Below are positions 10,701 to 19,968 of a stretch of DNA of 64,000 nt, piece by piece. Within the stretch, counting starts at the first letter, position 1; every line of letters starts with the position of its first letter. Below the pieces are notes generated by a model that had not been told where the DNA came from, did no database searches, and saw only the letters and a program-made list of their open reading frames with translations. This DNA comes from Andalucia godoyi. Its lineage: Eukaryota > Discoba > Jakobea > Jakobida > Andaluciidae. Both the position numbers and the translations under genes were made by a program. The stretch spans positions 21,584 through 85,583 of the forward strand of contig VRVR01000036.1 in assembly GCA_009859145.1 (NCBI GenBank). Direction: 5' to 3'.

Positions 10701-13700
10701 GACGAAACAGTGCTCACATTCTGATGGTGCTGTTCCGACAACAACACAAGCTGCGCTGTCGTTCCGCATTTTTCTGCAGTGATTCTCCAATGCTGCATGA
10801 TACTAGGATCATCAAATACAAAAACAATGTTTCTCAAAAACCGTATCATAAGCCCGATCAATTTTGAAGAATCGTCAAGCAAGGCACCTTGATTTCGGAA
10901 TGATGTGACAGCAAATGTACAATGCTCTACGAAGACGTTCCATGCACTGCCACGAACAAAGAGTACAAAATGCACTGACGGAGGGGCACTGGTTTCGCGG
11001 CAAACAACTGGCTCACTGCACACTAACTCTCCTTCAGCTGTCACTCGAACAACCAAAGATCCGCGAATTGGAAGGCACGGATAGTGCATACTCGAGCAGC
11101 ATACGCTTTTTAACCAGTCCCAGTCAATCGAAGAATGCTGCTTCCTTTCTTCGTACATATATGCTTGGACCTCTACCAAATACTCTCGAAGGCGCTGTAG
11201 ATCCATATGGCTCACAAGAAGAGGGAAGACCCGGCTGTCTTGCACTTGGCAGCCAGCAGGGGAAACGGTCGGTGCACACACCTGACAATCCGATTCAATG
11301 ACAGCATTGTGTGTGGACTGTTTGATAACAACATGACAATTAGTGCCGCCCATGCCGAAAGAACTAACACCTGCAACTCGAGCACCGCTCTTCGGTGGGT
11401 GCCAGGATTGCATCGTACTGTGCATAGACAATACTGCCGCATAAGAAGGATTTCGAAACCCCTCGAAATGCACGCAAGACGGCAGTACTTGGTGTTGCAT
11501 GCACACCAACGTCGAGATTAACCCGCAAACTCCCGCGGCAGCATCCGTGTGCCCAATAAGAGACTTCACAGATCCCAACACGAGCTTGCGATTTCGAGCA
11601 CCAAATACTTCAGAAAGTGCTTTCAGTTCCATTTCATCACCGAGTGCAGTTCCGGTTCCATGACATTCAATGAAGGAAACATTGTCAAACAGCTCCGAAT
11701 CCACTGTGCCAATTTGGTACGCAGATCTCAATAAATCGATTTGTGACTTCACGGAAGGAGCTGCAAAACTCACTTTCTCTGCTCCGTCGTTGTTGACAAC
11801 AGAATTTAGAATCGTCGCTACCGCGCATGTGTTCAATGCTGAACACAAGTCCTCCCTCTGGAGTATCACAACGCCGCAGCCTTCTGACGGAACAGTACCA
11901 CAAGCTGTGTGAGAAAAAGGCCTACATGTTCCATCCGGAGAGAAAATGCTTCCTTCTCGATATCGATATCCTCCAGTGCGGCTCGGATTGTAGTACACAC
12001 CCCCTGCAACCGCAATGTCACAGTCGCCATTCAAGATGGATAACCTTGCATAATGAGTCGCGACTAACGAAGAAGAGCAAGCTGTTTGGATCGTCAATGC
12101 GGGACCATGGAAATCGAAAAAATGGGCAATTCTCGTAGCAAAGAATGTGGAACCGGAGCATGTGAAGCGATGGTATTCCTTCGTCACGTCGACATGCGCA
12201 AGATTTACACTGTCTGTTTCAGAGCTGCTTCCCGTCACCCCGATAAAAATACCGATCTTGAGATGCGATGCTTTAGAAACACGGAAGGGATCAATCGAGG
12301 CATTTTGCAGCGCCATCCACACAGAGTGTATCAGTATTTTCAGTTGTGGATCCAACAAGGAAACGTCGTCGGAAGATAATTGGAGGAACCCTCGATCAAA
12401 TGAGAACTCGAGATTTCCGCCACTGCAGACAAGTTCTCCATCCTGAGCTTTTCCTTGACAACGAGAAATACACGGATCGCAGGATCGGTACCGGTCGATG
12501 AGATCGTCTGTGGTTCCACACCCAGGCAGTTCTCCCCAGAACCCAACAATAGCAATCGCACTCGCGTTTGCGTTCGTATTCAAAAACACTGGCTTTGCCT
12601 CGACTTGACGACAAGACAATAGTAGCTCGCGACCGTTGCTAGCACTGTCCGCGGGGGGGTATGCGGGGTGACAGCGAAGCCGATCGCATATCATGGCGTG
12701 CTGCGTCTCAATTGTCGGAAACTGCAACAAATCCGTTCTGCTGACCTTGGCTTCTGGAAAGCGATCCCTATAGAGGATGAGCAAGCGTGCCAATAATATT
12801 GAGCTGCCACCTGCATCAAAAAATCCGACGGACGGTGCATGAACGTCCATAGGCAAAAGAGATCTCCAGCATTCGGTGATCACCTGAAGTATCGCCTGCA
12901 ACCGCGACGTCGTGCTCAAGCCTGGAAAGCTTGGAATTTCGGGAAAACGACCAGCCTCCGGACTTACAGACACTCGTTGAAAACTGTGGTGAGAGTCAGA
13001 CGATGGATTCTTTTCAAAAAGACGACCCAGCTGCTTTCGATCAAGCTTTTTGTGTTCCGACACAGGAAAGCTGTCTACAACTCGTATCTGTGAAGGAATC
13101 ATGTAGTGAGGTACTCGCTTTCGAAGGCTGGTCCTAAATTCATGAACATCAAAGGAGTCCCTTGCATTATTTTGAAGGGATACCACAGCAAACAACATGG
13201 TGTTGTGGCCTCGTTGCTCGCAGAAAGCCGCTGCAAACTTGATGTGTTCATGCTTCATCAGCTCGTTTTCCACTTCCTCCAGCGACACACGGAATCCAGA
13301 AATTTTCACCAATCCATCCCGTCGCGAGATCCAATAATACTTTCCATACATAAAGCGACAAATATCGCCGGTTTTGTAAACGACACCTATTCCGGACAAT
13401 TGAACGAACTTGTCTGCAGTAAGAGCGGCATCCCTCCAGTAACCTGCCCCCACAAGAATGCCCGAAACACACAGCTCTCCTGGTATTCCATGAGGAAGAA
13501 TGTTACAACACCGCGAAGCACAGAACAGTAACGCGTTGTCAATGGGTGTGCCAATACCTAAGCACGACCTCAAACCGCTCGCTTCCAAAACATCCTCATC
13601 CTGAAGAGGGCCTAGGCATGCTGAATAATCCGTCGCCTCCGTTGGCCCATAGACATTGAACACTTTCCCGAACGCATTGATCAGTCGAGAAGCGAGGTCG

Positions 13701-16700
13701 GTCTGTAACGCTTCCCCTCCCGCCACGACCGTGGCACTACTATCGCCCCGCCATTTTGCATCTAATATCACTCGAAGCAGCGTTGGGGTGGCTTGAATGA
13801 AATTTGCTTTCCAAGTCTGGAGCAAATCGACAACAACAAAAGGATCCTGGTTTTGGTGGGGAAGCGAAACAACCACAGTGCCTCCTGCGAATAGAGTGCC
13901 CCATATCTCGACGATGGACATGTCATGCGTAAACGGCGAAAGTGACAGGCATCTCGTGTTGCTGCTCATCTCAAATCTCTTCAAACAGAATTTCATCAAG
14001 TTCAATAGTCCTGCATGCAAAACGACTGGTCCCTTTGGTTGTCCTGTAGAACCGGATGTGAACAACACATATGCAATGTGGCTGTGGGCTCGACGAGGGT
14101 CAGTGAGAGCATTCAAAATCTCCGTGCTATCAATAAAGGATCCATTTTGCAAGTGTCCGTGTTGCAAAAACCTATCAAGAAGAATCAGCTTGCGGAGCTT
14201 CGAAAATGCGGCAGAATCGCGGCAACAGTCGACGGACACCAAGGATAGACACACTTGTGGTTGAAGAAGTTCCAGCAGGTTTTGCAGACGGGAAATTGGC
14301 ATCCCTGAATCCAGTATGGAATAAGGAAATCCCGCTAGCCAGCATGCAAACATGCACACGACGCAAAAAGCACTTCGAGGAAGAAAGATGCAGATGGGCG
14401 TGTTTTGTGAGACGTCTAAAGTGGCAGACTCCGCGAGAATCAGATTCGCAACTTCCATCGCCAACGAAGCAAACTGAAAATACGATAGACAGAATGTGCC
14501 ATCAGAATTACATACTGCAAATTTGCTTCGCCATTGGCACCCAGCACAGCTTAAATCCAGAATGTGTTTCACGATAGCAGGCGCTCCACGAAACTCTGTC
14601 TCACTCGATTTTTTTGACGCAAAATATTCATAGAAACGCACCTCGTCGTCAAGCAAAAAAGAAAACGGCACCGCTCTAGAGAATCCGAGGTTGACAACTC
14701 GAGAGAGAAAATGGCGAAAACGAACCGGAAGAGATCGTAGGAACTGCACCAGATCAGAATCATTCACGTCGTCCGGAATAAACTTCACCTCTAGGATTAC
14801 TTTTCCATGAGTATACGTGCAAACAAGCTGCATGGGCCACAGAGACGCCTGCACAGGATAAGACGGAACGTTTTCTGCTGACGGAATCCGATCGTCCTCC
14901 GTGATGTAGTTGGCAATAGAGACCGAACGATGAACGCCTGATGGTGCAGATGCTCTGCTCGTCACCAAGGCCGACCCTGCGGCGGCGGCACTGGCACGGC
15001 AGGCTGTAACAATGGTGCGCAGGCTCTCCGAGACATTCATGACAAACATCTTGTCGAAATCGACTGGCTTGCCGTCAACAACCATTGAAACCGTAAGAGG
15101 CATTAACTGAACACAAGTGCCTATCAATGAGGAACACGGTCTGTCTCTGGATCGGAAATCCACCGGCACAGAAAGGACTACTTCATCCAAAGAAAACATC
15201 TCCCCAATCATGAATGCCCAGGCGGAAAACAGGAAAGTCGCAAAAGTGACACGGAGATCCGTAGAGAACTGTCGCAGAAGAACACTTTCGCTCGCATCAA
15301 CTGTGCATTGCGCAGACTCTCCAACATCATCCGAAAAGCGGCCACGAACAGTTGTGCATTTTGAAATACCTTCTGGAAGAATCGTGATTCCCTCTATCGC
15401 CCGCGCTGTGCGCGCCCACGCAAAATACGATGGTGGGTCAGCAGTTGACGGAGGCGATCCCGGATACCTTGAAATGTAATGGACCATCATTTGCACGAGG
15501 GAGGATAGCCCTCGTGCGTCGGCAATGAGATGATGGCAGCAGCAGACAAGCAACAGAGTCGTTTCGGCGCTGACATCCGAGACTGGAGGATGCAGTCGAA
15601 GAAGCGCAATCCGAATAAGCGGTCTTGATAGAGTTTCGAAAGGTTTCCGGACGAATGCTGATAAAATGTCGCTCTGGGACTGATCAGAAGAGGTAAACCT
15701 GACATACTCCATTACACACCTCTCCGCAAGAACAGCAAATCGTTCCTGGTCCAGAACGTGTGCAACAAACCGTTCTGCATCTTTTTCAAAGATGCAACGA
15801 ACGGCATCAGCGCGACTGGAAACGTACAGCAGGGATTGCAGTACCAGCTCACGGCTGGTAGACGGCGCAACAGTGGCCATTTTGAAAAAATTGTACGCCG
15901 TGGAATACGGGAATTCTTCGCAATCCAAAAGGATAGGAAGCTGAAATGAAGAAGGTGGAAATGCGCACGCGGAGTTTTGTGCAGCATGCAACCGCATACC
16001 ATTTCCCGGGTCTATATTGAGCGACGACAGTGACACGTCCTTCTTCCTCGAATCCGAAAGTGATGCATCATAAAGCGCTGGGCGCATGGATAGGACCTGG
16101 TCCGAAAACAGAAACGTCATGGGATGGCAGAACCTAGTACGCACGCGACGGAGCACAGAACACAATTTCATAACGAATTCATTGGCGCTTCCAAATGCCC
16201 CAACAAATTCTGCAGAAGGCAGCCATTCTCGCGCAAATTTTGAGAGCGTGGAACTGCTACCGAGTTCAATGCAAAGCAGAGAATGAGGGACGAAGGAAAG
16301 TCTCTGCATGGCAGCATTAAAATCAACAATTTCTCGGAAATTGCGCCACAAGTATGCAGCTTCCAACGGCCCATGCAATAAATCGCCAGTTACCGAAGAT
16401 ATCATCGTGCAGGTGCAAGATGCGGTGGGCCCAAACCGTGTTTCAGGAACGACAATCTCTTCGATGATGTGCTGAAAGTCTGCATGTGCGCTGTCCAAGA
16501 AGCGCGAGTGAAAGGCAGGAAGCTGCGGAAGGATACAGCAAGCAACACCGATCTCGCCAGTCAGAAACGTCAGGAGTGCTTGGACATCTTCCCGCGCACC
16601 ACACACCACAGTCTGACAAGGAGAGTTCTTGCCACAGATATCCACATGCTTCCGGAGAGGAGACGTTTCGCAGGCTTTCTCAAAAACATCTGCAGAACAA

Positions 16701-18709
16701 AAGCACGCCATCATCGATGTCTCAACATCTCGCAGACAATGCATGGCGAGCACGGATCGATGAAACACAATGCAAACTGCAGTGTCCAGGGACAGAAAAC
16801 CAGAAATCAATAATGAGCATATCTCTCCAAGACTGTGTCCAAGGGCGAATTTTGGAGAAACTCCGCAACATTTCAGCAAATGGCACAGAGAATACTGTGT
16901 CGCGAATATGCACAAAGGAACGAGGGATGGATGGTCCATGCTCGCGATCGAAAACTCCGCGTCATCGTTGAGGTAACCATTGAAATGCGCACAAGGTTTG
17001 GGTACACCTAACAGACGCCCAGCGATGCTGTCAACTTTGTCGAATGCATCCGCAAAGACTGGCGAGCAAGCATACAGGTTCTTCATATTGTCCTTTTGCA
17101 GAAATGACCCCTGTCCAGGGAATAAGAACACGACACTGACCGAAGAATCAGCGTTCTCACAATCTGCATCAGATTCGACTTGCAAGTTCGCCGCTATGCG
17201 CTTTCCGTCTCTCGAAAACACTGCAGGAATTAGGTTGTTGTTTGCATCAAACGCCCCGCGACCGCAGATTTGCAGCGGACATGCAAGATCGACGGCTGCG
17301 CAATGATCTACGGATCGCGAAACATCTTGCAACTGGATCTGTGAGGCACTCGTGTTGACGAAAACACTTTCGGTTTCTCGTGAAACATTCAGAATCATAT
17401 GGTCTGACCGCAACACGGCAGGATATCGCCAGGGTGCAGAATGTGCATCCTGAACACTGGATAACACAACATGCACAATTTCACCTGCAAAACCAGTTGC
17501 ATGGACAGCAGCAAAGTATTGTGAACGTTGGGATGGCTCAAATCCTCGATCGCATAGCTGCAAGCAGGATTTCAGATTTGCATTCCGTAGCCTGTCGTCC
17601 AAGGTCGAGCAACCAGCATCAGGGGGAATAAAATTGCGCAAAACACACAAACACACTTTCAAAACGGACAGAAGTCCGGATGATGCTTCAGTATGCCCAA
17701 GAAGCGTCTTGCTTCGTCCAACCAGTAAAGGAGAATGATTGGAACGAGCGCCATATGTCGCACATAAAGCGGTCCACTCTGCCTCATCGCCGTCAGTGGA
17801 TCCAACTCCGTGAGACTCGATCAGGACGAAATCGTTGAAAGAACGCAAAAGAGGGTGGTTGCACGTTTTCTGGATCAAGCTTTTTTGTGAAGCGGCACTT
17901 GGAGACGCGAATGGTCTGCCAGGCCGTCCAGAATGCGCAGTTTTCCCTTCAACAAGATAACAGAGCGGAGGAAAAGAGCGCAGCGCTAGGTGCTGACCGG
18001 CCTGCAGATCCTGTGCGTTGGCAACAGATCCAATCAGCAAAGTTACAATCCCGTCGGATCGCACGTATCCGTTTCGCGATGCACAAAATGGGGCGCATTC
18101 ACCGCTCGTGGAGAGCAGACCGCAGCTCGACAAAACCTCGCTCATTGCCTCTGATAGCAAATTGAATCCCGAAACAAACGCAAATCTGCAAATTCCGCGA
18201 CGAATGTCCTCCATGGCCTGGACGAGCGCAATAAGACCAGAAGCGCACGTAGCCTTAACAGTTAAACATGGGCCCTGGAAATCAAAAGTGCTTGAAATCC
18301 TCCCACCAAGACGAGAGTCGGTCGTCACACCCGCGACGTTACCCCCCGCACAATCCATACTTTGCACACTGCGAGGAGTAACGTCGTTGGATCTCTCGTC
18401 AAAAACCCCGACGTACACTCCAACATCCGCGGATCCCACTAGGTCACACAAAGACATGCCTGCATAATCTATCGCTTTCAAGACCGTGTCGAGCAAAGCT
18501 TTCTCTGCAAAAGGAACAGCGTCTCTTCCTTGTGAACAGCCAATCCCTGGAAACACCTTATCACACAAAAACTGAGAAGGAAAATCGATCAGCGGCGAGG
18601 TTGGTCTTTGTCTTGTGCCGGTGAGAAGCTGCCAAAACGAACTCTCATCGGCGACGGAACCTGGAAGCACCAAGCCAAAACCGAGGACGCCTATGGAAGT
18701 ATTCTGCAT
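7766..18709 (-). CDS. hybrid polyketide synthase / non-ribosomal peptide synthetase
   Basis: A single intronless frame of 3647 residues begins at an ATG (18709) that runs straight into a KS N-terminus. Domains, with residues computed from position, are as follows. KS1 (about 5-420) has C155, H300 and H339. AT1 (about 525-815) has GHSLGE with S626, plus H734 in an AFHS motif that favours malonyl-CoA. The C domain (about 925-1370) has HHxxxDA at 1059. The A domain (about 1400-1890) has the P-loop-like FTSGSTGQPKG with K1559, YGPTEAT, YKTGD and catalytic K1888. T1 carries Ser1970. KS2 (about 2050-2455) has C2211, H2350 and H2387. An AT remnant (about 2475-2725) has no GHSxG. KR has a GCTGRLG cofactor loop at 3013, S3156 and Y3169. 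T2 carries S3311. TE has S3450, D3475 and H3602. No DH, ER, methyltransferase or reductase is present. The product should be a released short amino-acid-containing polyketide. A divergently transcribed DMT transporter lies upstream. Confidence 0.92.
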   Translation of the reverse strand: MQNTSIGVLGFGLVLPGSVADESSFWQLLTGTRQRPTSPLIDFPSQFLCDKVFPGIGCSQGRDAVPFAEKALLDTVLKAIDYAGMSLCDLVGSADVGVYVGVFDERSNDVTPRSVQSMDCAGGNVAGVTTDSRLGGRISSTFDFQGPCLTVKATCASGLIALVQAMEDIRRGICRFAFVSGFNLLSEAMSEVLSSCGLLSTSGECAPFCASRNGYVRSDGIVTLLIGSVANAQDLQAGQHLALRSFPPLCYLVEGKTAHSGRPGRPFASPSAASQKSLIQKTCNHPLLRSFNDFVLIESHGVGSTDGDEAEWTALCATYGARSNHSPLLVGRSKTLLGHTEASSGLLSVLKVCLCVLRNFIPPDAGCSTLDDRLRNANLKSCLQLCDRGFEPSQRSQYFAAVHATGFAGEIVHVVLSSVQDAHSAPWRYPAVLRSDHMILNVSRETESVFVNTSASQIQLQDVSRSVDHCAAVDLACPLQICGRGAFDANNNLIPAVFSRDGKRIAANLQVESDADCENADSSVSVVFLFPGQGSFLQKDNMKNLYACSPVFADAFDKVDSIAGRLLGVPKPCAHFNGYLNDDAEFSIASMDHPSLVPLCIFATQYSLCHLLKCCGVSPKFALGHSLGEICSLLISGFLSLDTAVCIVFHRSVLAMHCLRDVETSMMACFCSADVFEKACETSPLRKHVDICGKNSPCQTVVCGAREDVQALLTFLTGEIGVACCILPQLPAFHSRFLDSAHADFQHIIEEIVVPETRFGPTASCTCTMISSVTGDLLHGPLEAAYLWRNFREIVDFNAAMQRLSFVPHSLLCIELGSSSTLSKFAREWLPSAEFVGAFGSANEFVMKLCSVLRRVRTRFCHPMTFLFSDQVLSMRPALYDASLSDSRKKDVSLSSLNIDPGNGMRLHAAQNSACAFPPSSFQLPILLDCEEFPYSTAYNFFKMATVAPSTSRELVLQSLLYVSSRADAVRCIFEKDAERFVAHVLDQERFAVLAERCVMEYVRFTSSDQSQSDILSAFVRKPFETLSRPLIRIALLRLHPPVSDVSAETTLLLVCCCHHLIADARGLSSLVQMMVHYISRYPGSPPSTADPPSYFAWARTARAIEGITILPEGISKCTTVRGRFSDDVGESAQCTVDASESVLLRQFSTDLRVTFATFLFSAWAFMIGEMFSLDEVVLSVPVDFRSRDRPCSSLIGTCVQLMPLTVSMVVDGKPVDFDKMFVMNVSESLRTIVTACRASAAAAGSALVTSRASAPSGVHRSVSIANYITEDDRIPSAENVPSYPVQASLWPMQLVCTYTHGKVILEVKFIPDDVNDSDLVQFLRSLPVRFRHFLSRVVNLGFSRAVPFSFLLDDEVRFYEYFASKKSSETEFRGAPAIVKHILDLSCAGCQWRSKFAVCNSDGTFCLSYFQFASLAMEVANLILAESATLDVSQNTPICIFLPRSAFCVVCMFACWLAGFPYSILDSGMPISRLQNLLELLQPQVCLSLVSVDCCRDSAAFSKLRKLILLDRFLQHGHLQNGSFIDSTEILNALTDPRRAHSHIAYVLFTSGSTGQPKGPVVLHAGLLNLMKFCLKRFEMSSNTRCLSLSPFTHDMSIVEIWGTLFAGGTVVVSLPHQNQDPFVVVDLLQTWKANFIQATPTLLRVILDAKWRGDSSATVVAGGEALQTDLASRLINAFGKVFNVYGPTEATDYSACLGPLQDEDVLEASGLRSCLGIGTPIDNALLFCASRCCNILPHGIPGELCVSGILVGAGYWRDAALTADKFVQLSGIGVVYKTGDICRFMYGKYYWISRRDGLVKISGFRVSLEEVENELMKHEHIKFAAAFCEQRGHNTMLFAVVSLQNNARDSFDVHEFRTSLRKRVPHYMIPSQIRVVDSFPVSEHKKLDRKQLGRLFEKNPSSDSHHSFQRVSVSPEAGRFPEIPSFPGLSTTSRLQAILQVITECWRSLLPMDVHAPSVGFFDAGGSSILLARLLILYRDRFPEAKVSRTDLLQFPTIETQHAMICDRLRCHPAYPPADSASNGRELLLSCRQVEAKPVFLNTNANASAIAIVGFWGELPGCGTTDDLIDRYRSCDPCISRCQGKAQDGELVCSGGNLEFSFDRGFLQLSSDDVSLLDPQLKILIHSVWMALQNASIDPFRVSKASHLKIGIFIGVTGSSSETDSVNLAHVDVTKEYHRFTCSGSTFFATRIAHFFDFHGPALTIQTACSSSLVATHYARLSILNGDCDIAVAGGVYYNPSRTGGYRYREGSIFSPDGTCRPFSHTACGTVPSEGCGVVILQREDLCSALNTCAVATILNSVVNNDGAEKVSFAAPSVKSQIDLLRSAYQIGTVDSELFDNVSFIECHGTGTALGDEMELKALSEVFGARNRKLVLGSVKSLIGHTDAAAGVCGLISTLVCMQHQVLPSCVHFEGFRNPSYAAVLSMHSTMQSWHPPKSGARVAGVSSFGMGGTNCHVVIKQSTHNAVIESDCQVCAPTVSPAGCQVQDSRVFPLLVSHMDLQRLREYLVEVQAYMYEERKQHSSIDWDWLKSVCCSSMHYPCLPIRGSLVVRVTAEGELVCSEPVVCRETSAPPSVHFVLFVRGSAWNVFVEHCTFAVTSFRNQGALLDDSSKLIGLMIRFLRNIVFVFDDPSIMQHWRITAEKCGTTAQLVLLSEQHHQNVSTVSSAMELPSEPCTLDSFIRLLSSAWVGGAQVEWSHFLNDYLGFGAFKPTSTKMPIRRMVFHGCSRRADDVDPSLCLYSVHYPEHAVTGDGRRRAMFRLTVVFTDMDCLSERLEQAGQQHMPGGVVVCSPTGLCKEAIFPLSSPWILPPEKGANLVTYVSTAACSSKVEIVFSLSFENQSRADFKDVACVCDVLKDVLLRCKWDVTIYACFGRGVFGDSRHLSHDAGFSDDSRWREFAVSCFFRCACQELGHPWCVVHSMEASFAQSLLLPPFPEALFSEAAPQACREMLFAGSALRYRVLSRLSQLPASSLRLTASPPKVTLPVVDTASSITNNNQSSNEDWLLVGCTGRLGSFVIEACTAAATCVSTLFITTRSPFPHASQWLCLSSDTMLPVWRRRLFRVLCETVAKGFIVNVVTLDMKNAEEIRGLLSQLPSQSPVTLLYFSGLVSRIPVREVSIDDTQQSIQSRVPCLGSLVRHFAFEKVVVASSMSAVLGGVGFCPYSVGTAAVASSVTGRDSVVCFIGGVETDRDLNGGTSSVHGTHQMLRGTEFVHALAYVIVHYNDVPRHVIISANMRPEDSLASENVAWNNVQSKCSTVVANASERESVDISLSSITSRILGIFKKYTTTAVDDSADFFRSGGDSFRALQILEEVRQSYGVRLPISAIVQNSTARKLAVKVLSGLYFVSPVHTLEPKSLIVMQLGTNQELSPLFLLHPVGGTTAFYVPLVSALGPERTVVSFESFGLAGTSAKFDVCVRGMCERYLKEASDAGYSGPYHLAGSSFGGMLCFEMACMIGAQSVSSLIMIDTPGGHQMPDRITNDVEVLSYLWGEATGIGEERLQSMSKEERKAAILRAGQSRGEFPLNVSSEIFGKYIDCFVSNVDAMFSYIPQNYGGRGTFIFAKVRRSMDALRPFEAWTPYFENGLEVIEVEGDHISMNKHPFVEIVAGVIRSRLEDARIVFSDFSESPRAITGNPLCDL

Positions 18710-19968
18710 GAAATCGTGGTGCCGAGCGAAAGCATACCGTGAAATTATGTTTTTAAAAAAAGTGCAAAAACAGTGGACTTGCGCTTCTCAAACTGAGCAC
18801 AAAAAAAAAAAAAACTGCGTTTCAACGAAGATGATGCAGCACCCCTACCACCATCCAAGTGCTTATTCCTTTTTTTTTTTTTTTTTGTTGAAACCAATGC
18901 TTGTCTAAACTCCAAAGAGACGTGCAAAGACAAAGTCGCCCGTATTATTTTGCTGATACAACGGGGGGGAAACGCCTGCTAATACACGATGAGAAATGAT
19001 CAAAGATGATTGTGGGTTTGTGGTTGCACGTCTTCATTATACACTGACCATGCATTTCTGGGAAGAGACATGCATATTCAGTCTTGCATCCCGTTGCCGG
19101 GAAGGGGATAGGCCCCAACACGTCTCACGGCGTTCTTCAGATAATGTTCCGCGCTCCGTTCTCAATCTCGATCAATCTGTGAGCCACTTTCTCGGCGTGA
19201 CACGTTGTTCCTGAGAAGGGTGCATTTTTTGATTCTGACGGCCCTAGCAGCAGGCGCTTTCGTGTCCTCAGTTGCAGCGATTGATGCAACTGGAGATGCG
19301 AGAGGAAGAGGCGGTAGGCGTAGTGACACGTGGTCTCTTAGGAGGTCTGCGGGACCTAGGAGGCCCTGTATCGAGCGGCGTAGGCGTAGGCGTAGGCGAA
19401 TGCGTCATCCCAGCGCACTCACGCCCATATTTGAATTAAAAAGTGAAACCAACGAATGATAGAATAGATGGCTACGGATGCTGCGTTAAAGAGTGTCGAA
19501 AAACTGCGGAGCCTGTGTCACCAGCTGAATTCTGGCCGAGCGTGCGTAAGCACGAATTCCCTGTGAAGCAAACGTGCTCGTGTCGGCCGGTATCGACCGT
19601 GTCTGTTCATGGATACTTCCGAATGCATGACAATTTCGTGTCATTATTCGACGGCCGGCTCGGAAGGAGGAAAAGAAAAAAGGAAGGGAAGGTCTTTTTC
19701 CAGTTTTCTTGCCTCCGCTGGTCTACATCATTCCCATTCTGCTTTTCTTGGATGACAATTTCTTTCCGCCTCCACGGCCCTTGAAAAAAGTCGAGATCAC
19801 AAGACTTCCTCCCCCACAACACAACACAACACACACACGCACACACACCCTCTCTTCCCACGCATCTCTTACTCAAAAAACAATACTTGTTTCTGCCTCG
19901 GCTGTGATGATCACTTGGGGAAAAGACTCATCGAGAAGAGAAACTGTTCTTTTGTTTTCAAATACGAA
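18710..19968. promoter_or_regulatory. divergent intergenic region between PKS/NRPS and DMT transporter
   Basis: This 1.26-kb region separates two divergent starts and must hold both promoters. About 90-190 bp upstream of the synthase ATG are an A14 tract (18801-18814) and a T-tract of about 18 (18869-18886). An 8-bp inverted repeat (GTTTCAAC at 18819-18826, GTTGAAAC at 18887-18894) adjoins them. Poly(dA:dT) tracts commonly exclude nucleosomes; that role here is inferred. A GTAGGC hexamer is repeated near 19375-19397, and a CA-rich stretch lies at 19819-19850. No gene is supported; one signal-peptide-like frame at 19205 has no ATG. Confidence 0.5.

Noticed and set aside
19205-19459. Open frame with a signal-peptide-like start and an Arg-rich end
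   Set aside because: It begins at TTG with no in-frame ATG, and the Arg-rich part is the translation of GTAGGC repeats.
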